Below the pieces are notes generated by a model. That model saw only the letters and a program-made list of their open reading frames with translations. It did not search any database and was not told the DNA's origin. A stretch of 27,815 bases of DNA from a bacterium (lineage in GTDB: Bacteria; UBA6262; WVXT01): contig DATKVN010000100.1 in assembly GCA_035530055.1 (NCBI GenBank), positions 1 through 27,815 on the forward strand, read 5' to 3'. Positions 16,846 through 23,427 of this stretch are shown piece after piece. Position 1 is the stretch's first letter; each line of letters opens with the position of its first letter. Both the position numbers and the translations under genes were made by a program.

Positions 16846-16851
16846 ATTATA
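16846..16851 (-). promoter_or_regulatory. Candidate -10 box for the aro operon
   Basis: TATAAT on the minus strand, 28 nt before the aroK ATG. The hexamer 17 nt upstream is not a good -35 match, so this is only a candidate. It lies at the start of the one long gene-free stretch in the middle of the window. Confidence 0.35.
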
Positions 16852-17213
16852 GGGAGATAAATATTGTCCTATTTCCTTAATTATGCGCATTAAGTGTACA
16901 ACTTTTTCAGGAATAAAACAAGCGTAAAAATTCCCGCTATGGATTTAAGAACATTGTTCTCTGTGGCTAAAATGTTGTTTTACCTGGGAAAGCAATACTT
17001 CTGGAGGGAAATCGCCTCAGCCCAATGAGGCGGGGAAAAATTCATTGAGGTTGGTCGAGTCGGATAGTCACTCCTATTTTGGAAAAATCTTTTGATGTCT
17101 TCCTCTAAATCAGCAGAGAGGTTGTAAGCTTTGCAATCCTGGTTCCCATTCTGTTTGCTGAAATTTAAATAAACTCTTTGTCGTAAATTTGGCGATTATT
17201 CGTGTTCGAGTTC
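16852..17213. other. Gene-free stretch between the aro operon and the magnetosome-like cluster
   Basis: About 360 bases with no convincing gene. It contains a GCCTCA/TGAGGC hairpin at about 17014-17031, with no T-run on the minus strand, and a 29-codon open frame on the plus strand (16939-17028) without a good ribosome binding site. It must hold the 3' end of the cluster transcript and the promoter of the aro operon. I see no tRNA, riboswitch or attachment site. Confidence 0.5.
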
Positions 17214-17795
17214 TTATTCGTTTTCAGGTAGTTCGTTCTCCCTTTCTTCTCTTTCTTCGCCAAAGTAAAAATAAGGATAGGGCATATCAGTCGGCGGTAT
17301 AACAGCAGGATAAACTCCATAAACAAGTTGTGCATTCCTATCAATCAAGGTGTCAGAGGGTGGTTGTTCCAAACGAACATACACAGTCTTTGTTTTCATA
17401 TTTCGGATATACACCACTCTTGCTTTTTGTCCTGGTGACATTTTACTAATAATTTTTCGTAGCTGCAAGGTATCCCTCATTCTTTTATTTCCAATTCTTC
17501 TAATGACATCGCCTTTCATTACACCCGCCTCAGCAGCCGGTGAACCACTAATCACCTTCCTTACTAAAAGGCCCCGGTGAAAAGGTAAATTGAAGTTCTT
17601 TACTACCGTCTTATCAATAGGAAGAACCTGAATACCTAACCAGACATGTGAGAACCCTGCACGATTTTGTACAAGTGATGCAGAAATCTGTGTTTCGTTT
17701 TTTCTGGTAAGGGAAACAATAAAAACTAAAATTAAAACCTTAATAAAAATAATAAGAAGTAAAATTTTTGCACTAAAAATAAGAATTTTTTTCAT
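17214..17795 (-). CDS. Membrane-anchored PDZ protein with acidic tail (MamP/MamE-PDZ-like)
   Basis: 193 residues. One N-terminal membrane span (about 4-29) is followed by a PDZ domain (about 50-143) with WLGIQVLPI, GLLVRKVISGSPAAEAGVMKGDVIRRIGNK (given in part) and a closing SPGQKARVVYIRNMK segment. It has no protease domain and no cysteine at all, so unlike MamP it lacks CXXCH haem sites. The C-terminal 15 residues are strongly acidic (FGEEREERENELPENE), suitable for binding cations such as iron. Its ATG overlaps the stop of the NapH-like gene (ATGA), tying it to the cluster. Its PDZ resembles that of the MamE-like protein upstream. A MamP-like role is inferred from position and domain only. 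Confidence 0.6.
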   Translation of the reverse strand: MKKILIFSAKILLLIIFIKVLILVFIVSLTRKNETQISASLVQNRAGFSHVWLGIQVLPIDKTVVKNFNLPFHRGLLVRKVISGSPAAEAGVMKGDVIRRIGNKRMRDTLQLRKIISKMSPGQKARVVYIRNMKTKTVYVRLEQPPSDTLIDRNAQLVYGVYPAVIPPTDMPYPYFYFGEEREERENELPENE

Positions 17796-18691
17796 GGAGT
17801 TTCCTGTCTACCTGACATCACCCCAGGGACTGTCCTGGGTAGCCTTTTCGCTGGCAACACCGATTCGTTTAAATTGCCAATGCCCACTTTTACTTTTTTG
17901 CATTTTGTACACTTTAGACAACGAATACACTCACTTGAATTCGGATCCTCGTATATTTTTATCTCCATCGGACAATCTTTTAAGCAAAGATTGCATTTAT
18001 CACTACATTTAGAAGCATTTTCAACTTTCATCCTGATTAAACTGAAACGATTGAATATGGAAAATATTAACCCTAATGGACACAAGACTCTACAAAAGGG
18101 CCGTTTAGAAATTACTATGAAAACAACAAAAACCACGAGAATGGCAATTTTAATGAAAAATAACAGTCCAATCGTAGCAATATCAACAGTGGGTTGTTGA
18201 AATTCGAGATTGATAGGATTCCAAAGAATCCAGGGAATGGCTGCTTCCAAAGTGCCGGGTGGACATAACTTGCAAAACCACGCTTCACCGTGTAGGTAAG
18301 GTATTAATATGACTAATCCCAGGAGAGTGGCATATTTGAAGTAATCAAGCCGATGGGGAATCTTTATTTTCTCACTTTTAATTTTGTACATCAGGTCCTG
18401 AAACAATCCCACTGGACAAAGCCAGCCACAGGCCATTCTTCCCACTGCTACCAAAAGGATACCTAAATGGCCAAGTAAAACATAGGGTATCTGACGAATC
18501 ACCATATAATGTTGAATTGTTCCTAAAGGGCAGGAAAAAACCGCTGCCGGGCAGGCATGACAGGTGACGAAAGGGATACAAGTTGCTTTTAATGGTCCTT
18601 GATAGATTTGTTTGGTAGCGACAATTCTCAGATAAGCGTGAGAGATAACAAATCCAAATATTTGAGTAATTCGTCTTAGAAATTCCATCAT
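17792..18691 (-). CDS. NapH/NosR-like membrane polyferredoxin (Mad6-type candidate)
   Basis: 299 residues. Several membrane spans (about 68-88, 117-133, 170-195 and a weaker one) carry the paired CP motifs of the NapH/CcoG/NosR C-terminal family: CHACP, CPLGT, CGWLCPVGLFQDL, CKLCPPG and CRVLCPLG. The C-terminal domain has two [4Fe-4S] motifs, C229-C233-C236-C240P and C255-C258-C261-C264. Such proteins pass electrons from the quinol pool or cytoplasm across the membrane. NapH-like ferredoxins are regular members of deltaproteobacterial and Nitrospirota magnetosome clusters (Mad6), which suits this context. A REP-like hairpin lies 14 nt before its start, and the stop overlaps the PDZ gene. Confidence 0.75.
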   Translation of the reverse strand: MMEFLRRITQIFGFVISHAYLRIVATKQIYQGPLKATCIPFVTCHACPAAVFSCPLGTIQHYMVIRQIPYVLLGHLGILLVAVGRMACGWLCPVGLFQDLMYKIKSEKIKIPHRLDYFKYATLLGLVILIPYLHGEAWFCKLCPPGTLEAAIPWILWNPINLEFQQPTVDIATIGLLFFIKIAILVVFVVFIVISKRPFCRVLCPLGLIFSIFNRFSLIRMKVENASKCSDKCNLCLKDCPMEIKIYEDPNSSECIRCLKCTKCKKVKVGIGNLNESVLPAKRLPRTVPGVMSGRQETP

Positions 18692-18704
18692 ATAAATCTT
18701 TGGA

Positions 18705-18724
18705 GTAGCAGACTTCAGTCTGCG
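18705..18724 (+). repeat. REP-like hairpin with GTAG foot
   Basis: GTAG followed by the GCAGACT/AGTCTGC stem (7 bp, TC loop). It is identical to the minus-strand unit at 1633-1651 near mnmG. It lies between the 46-residue gene and the NapH-like gene, i.e. inside the magnetosome-like operon. Confidence 0.7.
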
Positions 18725-18755
18725 TCATAATTAAGTATTGTGTCCCCAGAATTGA

Positions 18756-18896
18756 TTATTCGCCAACTCCGATGCACGATAAACAAAGAGTTGCTCCGTT
18801 ATGTTGTGTTTCAGGGACATTTCCTATTTTTTTACCATAGCCTACTAATAGAGTGCTCAATATGATTATTATCAGAATTACAATCCATCTATTCAT
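18756..18896 (-). CDS. Small single-span membrane protein with a CLSC motif
   Basis: 46 residues, reading from an ATG at 18896 to a TAA at 18756-18758. It begins with a strongly hydrophobic span (about 4-20, VILIIIILSTLLVGY) followed by a short tail ending in LCLSCIGVGE. The start lies 3 nt after the stop of the preceding double-ribbon gene, which argues for translational coupling. The layout (N-terminal anchor, then CxxC) is a miniature of its neighbours. I do not recognise a family. MamI is also a small membrane protein, but it has two spans and no CxxC, so this is not called MamI. Confidence 0.55.
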   Translation of the reverse strand: MNRWIVILIIIILSTLLVGYGKKIGNVPETQHNGATLCLSCIGVGE

Positions 18897-18899
18897 TTT

Positions 18900-19280
18900 T
18901 TAATAAACCGGTATCGGAGAACCTTTCATTAATCTGCTATGAATTTTTTTGGTAACATTCAGTCCAAACATCAACACCTTACAGTTAGGACAGCGGGGAA
19001 GCCCTACGGTTTTACAATTAGGGCAAATAAAATGTCTGCTGGGTTTATCCCAATTCATTGGCGAACCGCAATGCATACAATAAGCCAAACCTTTCTTTTT
19101 GCAAAGAGGGCAGATACAAACATTCTTTTTTCCCACAGTTATGGTAGTATGTTCAATTAATTCTTTTTTTAGCGTAGTCTCTTGAAATCTAAAATTTACC
19201 ACGAGAATAACCAAAAATGCTACCACAACAAGAGTCATTATCCATAGTTTAGACCCTAAAACAGAAAATTTATTCTCCAT
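18900..19280 (-). CDS. Membrane-anchored double Cys4-ribbon protein
   Basis: 126 residues. One membrane span (about 11-30) is followed by two Cys4 ribbons: C57, C60, C68, C71 and C86, C89, C97, C100. The spacing CxxC-x7-CxxC-x14-CxxC-x7-CxxC is exactly that of the 262-residue protein encoded at 19997-20785, and intervening residues also match (CGSPMNW versus CGFSMEW), so these are paralogues. The knuckles (CPLC, CPNC) fit zinc ribbons or rubredoxin-type Fe sites; no histidine follows the CxxC pairs, so they are not haem c sites. The Cys domain is probably extracytoplasmic or lumenal by the positive-inside rule, but orientation is uncertain. No family name is recognised. Confidence 0.65.
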   Translation of the reverse strand: MENKFSVLGSKLWIMTLVVVAFLVILVVNFRFQETTLKKELIEHTTITVGKKNVCICPLCKKKGLAYCMHCGSPMNWDKPSRHFICPNCKTVGLPRCPNCKVLMFGLNVTKKIHSRLMKGSPIPVY

Positions 19281-19345
19281 TTGATAGCTACACTTTTTTT
19301 CCGAAAGTATATCCTCTTAGAAAGCTCTGGCGATGGCTTTTAATA

Positions 19346-19354
19346 ATCACCTCC
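19346..19354 (-). promoter_or_regulatory. Perfect Shine-Dalgarno sequence without an obvious gene
   Basis: GGAGGTGAT on the minus strand is perfectly complementary to the 16S 3' end, yet no ATG, GTG or TTG follows at a suitable distance. An ATT codon does, opening an 18-codon frame that stops (TAG) about 9 nt before the ATG of the double-ribbon gene at 19280. It may drive a leader peptide coupled to that gene, or it may be an accident of the CTAACGG repeat arm it overlaps. Confidence 0.3.
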
Positions 19355-19405
19355 GTTAGAGATTCTATTTCCTGTTATCTCTGGTTTACCATAGGGCTTT
19401 CTAAC
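19351..19405. repeat. CCGTTAGA-type palindrome at the end of the HTH gene
   Basis: On the minus strand CCCCGTTAGA (near 19405) pairs with TCTAACGG (19353-19360), with smaller pairings inside (CCAGAGATAAC). It belongs to the same loose family as 11991-12017 and 24318-24374. It supplies the last dozen codons and the stop of the HTH gene, so the native C-terminus may have been altered by the insertion. Confidence 0.5.
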
Positions 19406-19983
19406 GGGGCAAACTTTAAATAATAAGAACATTCTGTGCAGTTCTTTTTGCAAAATATCTTTTCGTGACCTGTCTCTTCTCTTAAAGTAAAACACCATCT
19501 GGTTCTGGTGAGATATACCACACACCTCTTACACTGATGGTCTAATTTATCATTCTGTTCATGATATTCCCAGCACCACTGAAAATTATTGAAATAGTCC
19601 TTGTAATAGTCGCAATCTTCACAGAGAGAATTACAAAAAATTCTCTTATGACCTACTTCTCCCCGTAGCTGGAAACATTTCTTTGAGTGAGTTAGGTAGA
19701 CAAGACAGCTTCGACATTTATGACTTTCATAGCCATCTTTATTACAGTTCTGATGATATTCCCAGCACCACTTGAATCCCATCTCAGGAGAAAGTAACTC
19801 CAGATTAGACAAATCCATATTTTTTTCTCGTATAAATCTGATCAGTTCAGAAAGCAAAATGCGTCGGTGACCACCGGCGGTCTTCTGAGCATGGAGTAAT
19901 CCTTTTTCAACCCAGTTGATAATGGTGAATCTGGTAACTTTACAGTATTTTGCTACTTCAGTAGTGGAAAAATATTTTTTCAT
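19375..19983 (-). CDS. MerR/excisionase-type HTH regulator with two 'two-CW'-like Cys domains
   Basis: 202 residues. The N-terminal 53 residues form a MerR/BldC-type winged HTH (STTEVAKYCKVTRFTIINWVEKGLL...TAGGHRRI). Then come two tandem copies of a Cys/Trp domain: residues 71-130 (C73, C90, C93, C103, C117, C121, C124) and 135-190 (C137, C151, C154, C164, C178, C182, C185). Both follow the pattern CWEYH, CxxCxVYLT, CFxLRxExGHxxIFC, CxxCxYY. This resembles the Cys/Trp pattern of 'two-CW' proteins. Seven cysteines per copy would suit an Fe-S or mononuclear iron site, so a redox- or iron-responsive regulator of the surrounding cluster is plausible. No ligand or operator can be read. Its C-terminal end lies in a repeat. 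Confidence 0.7.
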   Translation of the reverse strand: MKKYFSTTEVAKYCKVTRFTIINWVEKGLLHAQKTAGGHRRILLSELIRFIREKNMDLSNLELLSPEMGFKWCWEYHQNCNKDGYESHKCRSCLVYLTHSKKCFQLRGEVGHKRIFCNSLCEDCDYYKDYFNNFQWCWEYHEQNDKLDHQCKRCVVYLTRTRWCFTLREETGHEKIFCKKNCTECSYYLKFAPLESPMVNQR

Positions 19984-19996
19984 AGTCTCACCCTTA

Positions 19997-20785
19997 TCAT
20001 CCTCTAATCATCCTCCTGCCACAGTTAGGACAAATCACAGTATAGGCAGGGATACCGAACTGATGTGGCATAGTATAATTACAATTTGGACAGATTAAAT
20101 AATCTGGACGTCCCCATCCGGCTACTGGCGAAGAAGGAATGCCTCTATTAGGCCAGGCAATTTTTTGATTTGGAGTTTGCGGTGTTCCCAGAGGACATCC
20201 AGGACACGCTCCAGGACATGGCATAGCAACTTGTTGACTCGGTATCTGGGGAGAAGCGAGAGGACAACCTGGACAGTGGAGGGGACAAGGCATCGCCACC
20301 TGCTGTCCCTGGCCAGCAGCAGGCTGACAATAGCTCCTTGAAGGACAAGTAGCACAACCTGCGATAGGTGTAGCGTTCTGTACTGGCGGAGGAAAATTGC
20401 CTCTGGGGTCAATGGGCGTGACTCTAAATTTTCTTAATGGTTGCATCGATGTTCCACAACGGGGACAAAGTGCTGAACCAACTCTCAGACACCGGGGACA
20501 AAAGTAAATACCTGTTCGTGGGTTCCACTCCATGGAAAATCCACAATAGAAACATTTAGAGATACCGGTGGCTCTACAATTAGGACATACAGCAACAGTC
20601 CCTACTCCAGAATAATAGCTCTGTCCTCCAGCAGTCATAGTAGCCTGATTATCAACCATAGGATTTTTTTGATAATCCTTTTTCAAATCAAGCAACGATA
20701 CTATAGTTAAACATATCAAACAGATAAAAACACCTATAGCTATCCATATCAAGTGATTTTTATTGTAACTTTTGTCCTGATGCAT
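19997..20785 (-). CDS. Membrane-anchored multi-Cys protein: double ribbon, CPxxCPxC repeats, terminal ribbon
   Basis: 262 residues with 20 or more cysteines. One membrane span lies at about 12-32. A double Cys4 ribbon follows (C67, C70, C78, C81; C96, C99, C107, C110), with spacing identical to the 126-residue paralogue encoded at 18900-19280. Then come a CATCPSRSYC segment and two repeats of the form VAMPCPxxCPGCPL (C167, C171, C174; C190, C194, C197). A last ribbon is formed by C232, C235, C252 and C255. The VAMPCPGACPGCPLGTPQ repeat is the same as in the MamE-like protein two genes upstream, and part of it is identical at DNA level. No CXXCH is present. The repeats are Pro-rich and probably extended. 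Function unknown; metal binding or electron relay at the membrane is an inference. Confidence 0.65.
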   Translation of the reverse strand: MHQDKSYNKNHLIWIAIGVFICLICLTIVSLLDLKKDYQKNPMVDNQATMTAGGQSYYSGVGTVAVCPNCRATGISKCFYCGFSMEWNPRTGIYFCPRCLRVGSALCPRCGTSMQPLRKFRVTPIDPRGNFPPPVQNATPIAGCATCPSRSYCQPAAGQGQQVAMPCPLHCPGCPLASPQIPSQQVAMPCPGACPGCPLGTPQTPNQKIAWPNRGIPSSPVAGWGRPDYLICPNCNYTMPHQFGIPAYTVICPNCGRRMIRG

Positions 20786-20800
20786 ACTTTTCTTTCTCTT

Positions 20801-21601
20801 TCATCTTAGAAATGGAAAATTTTTGTCCTTTAATCTTTCAGCAATTAACCGCGCCGGTGAATCACCTGTTCCTAAAATTATTCTTGCTTTACAGTAGGGG
20901 CAAATAATGCTCTGCGGCGGCAAAAATCCTTGATAAGGAATTGTCATAATAGTCTTACAATTCGAACAAACTATCGTCCAGCCATTCCATTGAGGGTCGT
21001 AAATATTAAGAGCAGCTTGCTTCACCCTCGCTTCTCCATGAGGGGCGGGGTTCATCGGATTTTCTATTCTTTTTTTCGGCTGACCGAGAACATTGGGACA
21101 GGGATGTTGCCCTGGCAGACCGTAATGCGTAGGAACATTGGGCATAGTTGTCAATATCAACTGATTACTCTTATATTGCTTAATTCCATCGGCGACTGTC
21201 CCCTCTGCTCCGATATATACCTCTATTTTTGAATCGTTGAACTTCTTGATTGGTTCAGGACCGATATTCTTGCATACAATCACACCCACTCTTTTTTTGA
21301 CCAACATCGTTCCCGCCCGCAAACCAACAGCGTGCGCTTCATTGACAAAAGGATTGGGAATCGTCCAGAAAACTTTCCTGTTCACATCGTATACGATAAA
21401 ATAGGGAGCTCGTCCAAAATATTCCGATATTTGGGCATTCAAGCCATTCCCTTTGGCTGGAAGAGCTACTTTGTTCACATCTTGAGTAAGGCCAGAGACA
21501 CCTTTTGACCCAAGAAATGTCCATATCCCCGCTGCTATCAATACTGTAACTAAGCTTAAGGTAATTAAAAAGTTTTTATTACCTATCAGTTTCTGAATCA
21601 T
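20801..21601 (-). CDS. Membrane-anchored NifX/NifB-type domain protein with C-terminal ribbon
   Basis: 266 residues. A membrane span (about 11-30) is followed by a domain (about 45-150) of the dinitrogenase iron-molybdenum cofactor-binding fold (NifX, NafY, C-terminal NifB, MTH1175): ALPAKGNGLNAQISEYFGRAPYFIVYD, given in part, then GTMLVKKRVGVIVCKNIGPEP and AEGTVADGIKQY. Family members bind iron-sulfur or Fe-Mo clusters in the cytoplasm, so a membrane-tethered version is unusual. The C-terminus holds one Cys4 ribbon (C212, C215, C234, C237). The ATG overlaps the stop of the MamE-like gene (ATGA), so translation is coupled. In this setting it could hold or insert iron or an Fe-S species; this is inferred. 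Confidence 0.7.
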   Translation of the reverse strand: MIQKLIGNKNFLITLSLVTVLIAAGIWTFLGSKGVSGLTQDVNKVALPAKGNGLNAQISEYFGRAPYFIVYDVNRKVFWTIPNPFVNEAHAVGLRAGTMLVKKRVGVIVCKNIGPEPIKKFNDSKIEVYIGAEGTVADGIKQYKSNQLILTTMPNVPTHYGLPGQHPCPNVLGQPKKRIENPMNPAPHGEARVKQAALNIYDPQWNGWTIVCSNCKTIMTIPYQGFLPPQSIICPYCKARIILGTGDSPARLIAERLKDKNFPFLR

Positions 21602-23028
21602 GGCATTCTACCCGTGCGCAAAGAGAGAGCTCTTTTCTTCCCTTGACGAATGACTACTAATTTTATTTTCCTTCCTGGTCTTATTTTATCCATCATATTA
21701 TCAAAATCGGTAATAGTTTCTATCACTTTACCATTCAACTCCACAATAGTATCTCCCAATTTCACTCCGCCTCTTTCTGCAGGTGAATCCATGATTACTT
21801 CCACAACCTGCAATCCATTCTGTCTTGGTAGTAATGAAACTCCCAGCCAGGAACTATTTACTGACTTCCCGGCAACAAATATGACTTGATTAGTTGCCGG
21901 ACTATCCATAACACCGGGAGCAGGATTAAAAAGAAACGGCTGGGGTGATGTTTGCGGTGTCCCCAAAGGACATCCGGGACATGCTCCCGGACAAGGCATA
22001 GCAACTTGTTGACTCGGTATCTGTGGAGTACCGAGAGGGCAACCGGGGCAAGCTCCCGGACAAGGTAAAGCTACCTGCTGAGGAGGTGACCTGAAATTCC
22101 AAGGGCACCTTGGTAAAGGGCACACACCTCGAGAATCAAGAGCTACCCCGCAATAAGGACAGGGTTGTCCCGGTCCCCAACCTAAAGCGACTGGAGAATA
22201 GTTATTGGTTGCTTGTTGAGCAACCAAAGCCACAGGAATATTTTGATTAAGAAAAGATTTAGCCTGATTAATGGGAATAGCAAAACCTACTCCGGTAAAC
22301 GTACCATTGGGGGCATATATAGCAGTATTTATGCCTATTACTTCCCCGCTCATATTAACCAAAGGCCCACCTGAATTACCTTGATTTATTGATGCATCGG
22401 TCTGAATCAAACCGTGATAGGCTATTCCATCGATATTCAGGATTCTGTCTTTTGCGCTGACAATGCCTGCTGTAATCGTTTGCTCGAAACCAAAAGTGCT
22501 ACCAATAGCCATAACCCAATCACCAAGTCTAACCATTTCAGAATTGCCGAGTTTGGCTACAGGTAAAGGCTCATCAGGAATAATTTTCAGTAAGGCTATG
22601 TCCATATTGATATCTATCTTTACTACCTGGGCCTGGTGAAATTTTGATTTCATAGGATTCAGACCGGTTAAGGTTACGTGTATATCTTTCGCCTGTTTAA
22701 TTACATGCAAGTTTGTAAGAATATATCCCCGGCTATCGATAATTATTCCCGAACCAATTTTTTGCTGACAGGGCAGTGAAGGAACGTTTTGAGCGAAAGG
22801 GTCAGCAAAAAATATTCCTTGGGGAAGTGCGGGTAGCGTTCCATTATGAAAATTTTTAAATGCGGTAATGCCCACTACACAAGGTTTTACTCCTTCAGCC
22901 GCGCGATTAAAATCATACTGAAGATGACTTTGACCTTGCGGATTTACTCCTCCCTCAATAATCGCAGGAAAAGTTATTATCACTGCACTGATTAAAATCA
23001 ATTTGATTATCTTCTGTGAACTATTCAT
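21598..23028 (-). CDS. mamE-like: MamE-like HtrA protease with Cys-rich cassette and PDZ domain
   Basis: 476 residues from the ATG at 23028, which has GAGGG just upstream; the frame opens 10 codons earlier. An N-terminal anchor or signal (about 5-26) is followed by a trypsin-like domain (about 40-265) with an intact triad: H108 (LTNLHVI), D143 (DINMDIALLKI) and S219 (NQGNSGGPL). Then comes a Cys-rich linker: C290, C293, C303, C308, then C323-C327-C330 and C346-C350-C353 in two VAxPCPGACPGCPLGTPQ repeats. One PDZ domain (about 393-472) closes the protein. In MamE the region between protease and PDZ carries CXXCH magnetochrome sites; here the Cys motifs lack the haem histidine. A generic DegP-type protease would not have this linker. 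Location beside MamB- and MamM-like genes supports the name. Confidence 0.7.
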   Translation of the reverse strand: MNSSQKIIKLILISAVIITFPAIIEGGVNPQGQSHLQYDFNRAAEGVKPCVVGITAFKNFHNGTLPALPQGIFFADPFAQNVPSLPCQQKIGSGIIIDSRGYILTNLHVIKQAKDIHVTLTGLNPMKSKFHQAQVVKIDINMDIALLKIIPDEPLPVAKLGNSEMVRLGDWVMAIGSTFGFEQTITAGIVSAKDRILNIDGIAYHGLIQTDASINQGNSGGPLVNMSGEVIGINTAIYAPNGTFTGVGFAIPINQAKSFLNQNIPVALVAQQATNNYSPVALGWGPGQPCPYCGVALDSRGVCPLPRCPWNFRSPPQQVALPCPGACPGCPLGTPQIPSQQVAMPCPGACPGCPLGTPQTSPQPFLFNPAPGVMDSPATNQVIFVAGKSVNSSWLGVSLLPRQNGLQVVEVIMDSPAERGGVKLGDTIVELNGKVIETITDFDNMMDKIRPGRKIKLVVIRQGKKRALSLRTGRMP

Positions 23029-23039
23029 ATTTCCCTCAT

Positions 23040-23420
23040 TCAACGATTCAGACACCAAGGTCTGTTGGGCAATCTCCCTCCTCCAGATGGTTGCTCTTGA
23101 TTACTATCTATCCTCCAATGGGGACTATAAAGCGGGCATTCGGGAATATTACATTTTCCTTGAGGGTCAAGCATACCTCGACAATATGGACAAAGCGGGA
23201 AAGCAACATTTTTTACAGGATTAATATTTCTCCCTGCCTGACTATCACCGGAATAGGAGTTAAGCTGACCAGAGAATTTAACTATTGAAAAAACTATAAC
23301 CAAAACAATAATAATTCCCAAAATCCAGAGCCAATTTTTGGCTTTCTCAGCAAAACAATCTTCTATCAAAACTGTACGCGGTTCGCCGGAAGATTTCTTC
23401 CTGAAGTAATATGGATACAT
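23040..23420 (-). CDS. Small membrane-anchored CPYC protein
   Basis: 126 residues. A basic/acidic N-terminal segment of about 28 residues precedes one membrane span (about 30-48). A lumenal or extracytoplasmic tail follows with C77, C80, C90, C95 in the arrangement CPYC-x9-C-x4-CP, exactly the spacing of C290, C293, C303, C308 in the MamE-like protein encoded next (VAFPLCPYCRGMLDPQGKC versus QPCPYCGVALDSRGVC). The tail ends in PSGGGRLPNRPWCLNR. The two proteins may share a metal site type or interact. It lies between mamB-like and mamE-like genes with an 7-nt gap to the former. No family is recognised. Confidence 0.6.
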   Translation of the reverse strand: MYPYYFRKKSSGEPRTVLIEDCFAEKAKNWLWILGIIIVLVIVFSIVKFSGQLNSYSGDSQAGRNINPVKNVAFPLCPYCRGMLDPQGKCNIPECPLYSPHWRIDSNQEQPSGGGRLPNRPWCLNR

Positions 23421-23427
23421 ATATTTC

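Noticed and set aside
16939-17028. 29-codon plus-strand frame in the gene-free stretch
   Set aside because: No ribosome binding site or recognisable motif; ends in a hairpin; short frames of this size are expected by chance.
18756-18896. Naming the 46-residue protein MamI
   Set aside because: MamI has two membrane spans and no CxxC; only small size and location agree.
21598-23420. c-type haem (magnetochrome) sites in the Cys-rich proteins
   Set aside because: Every CxxC in these proteins lacks the following His, so covalent haem attachment is not expected.
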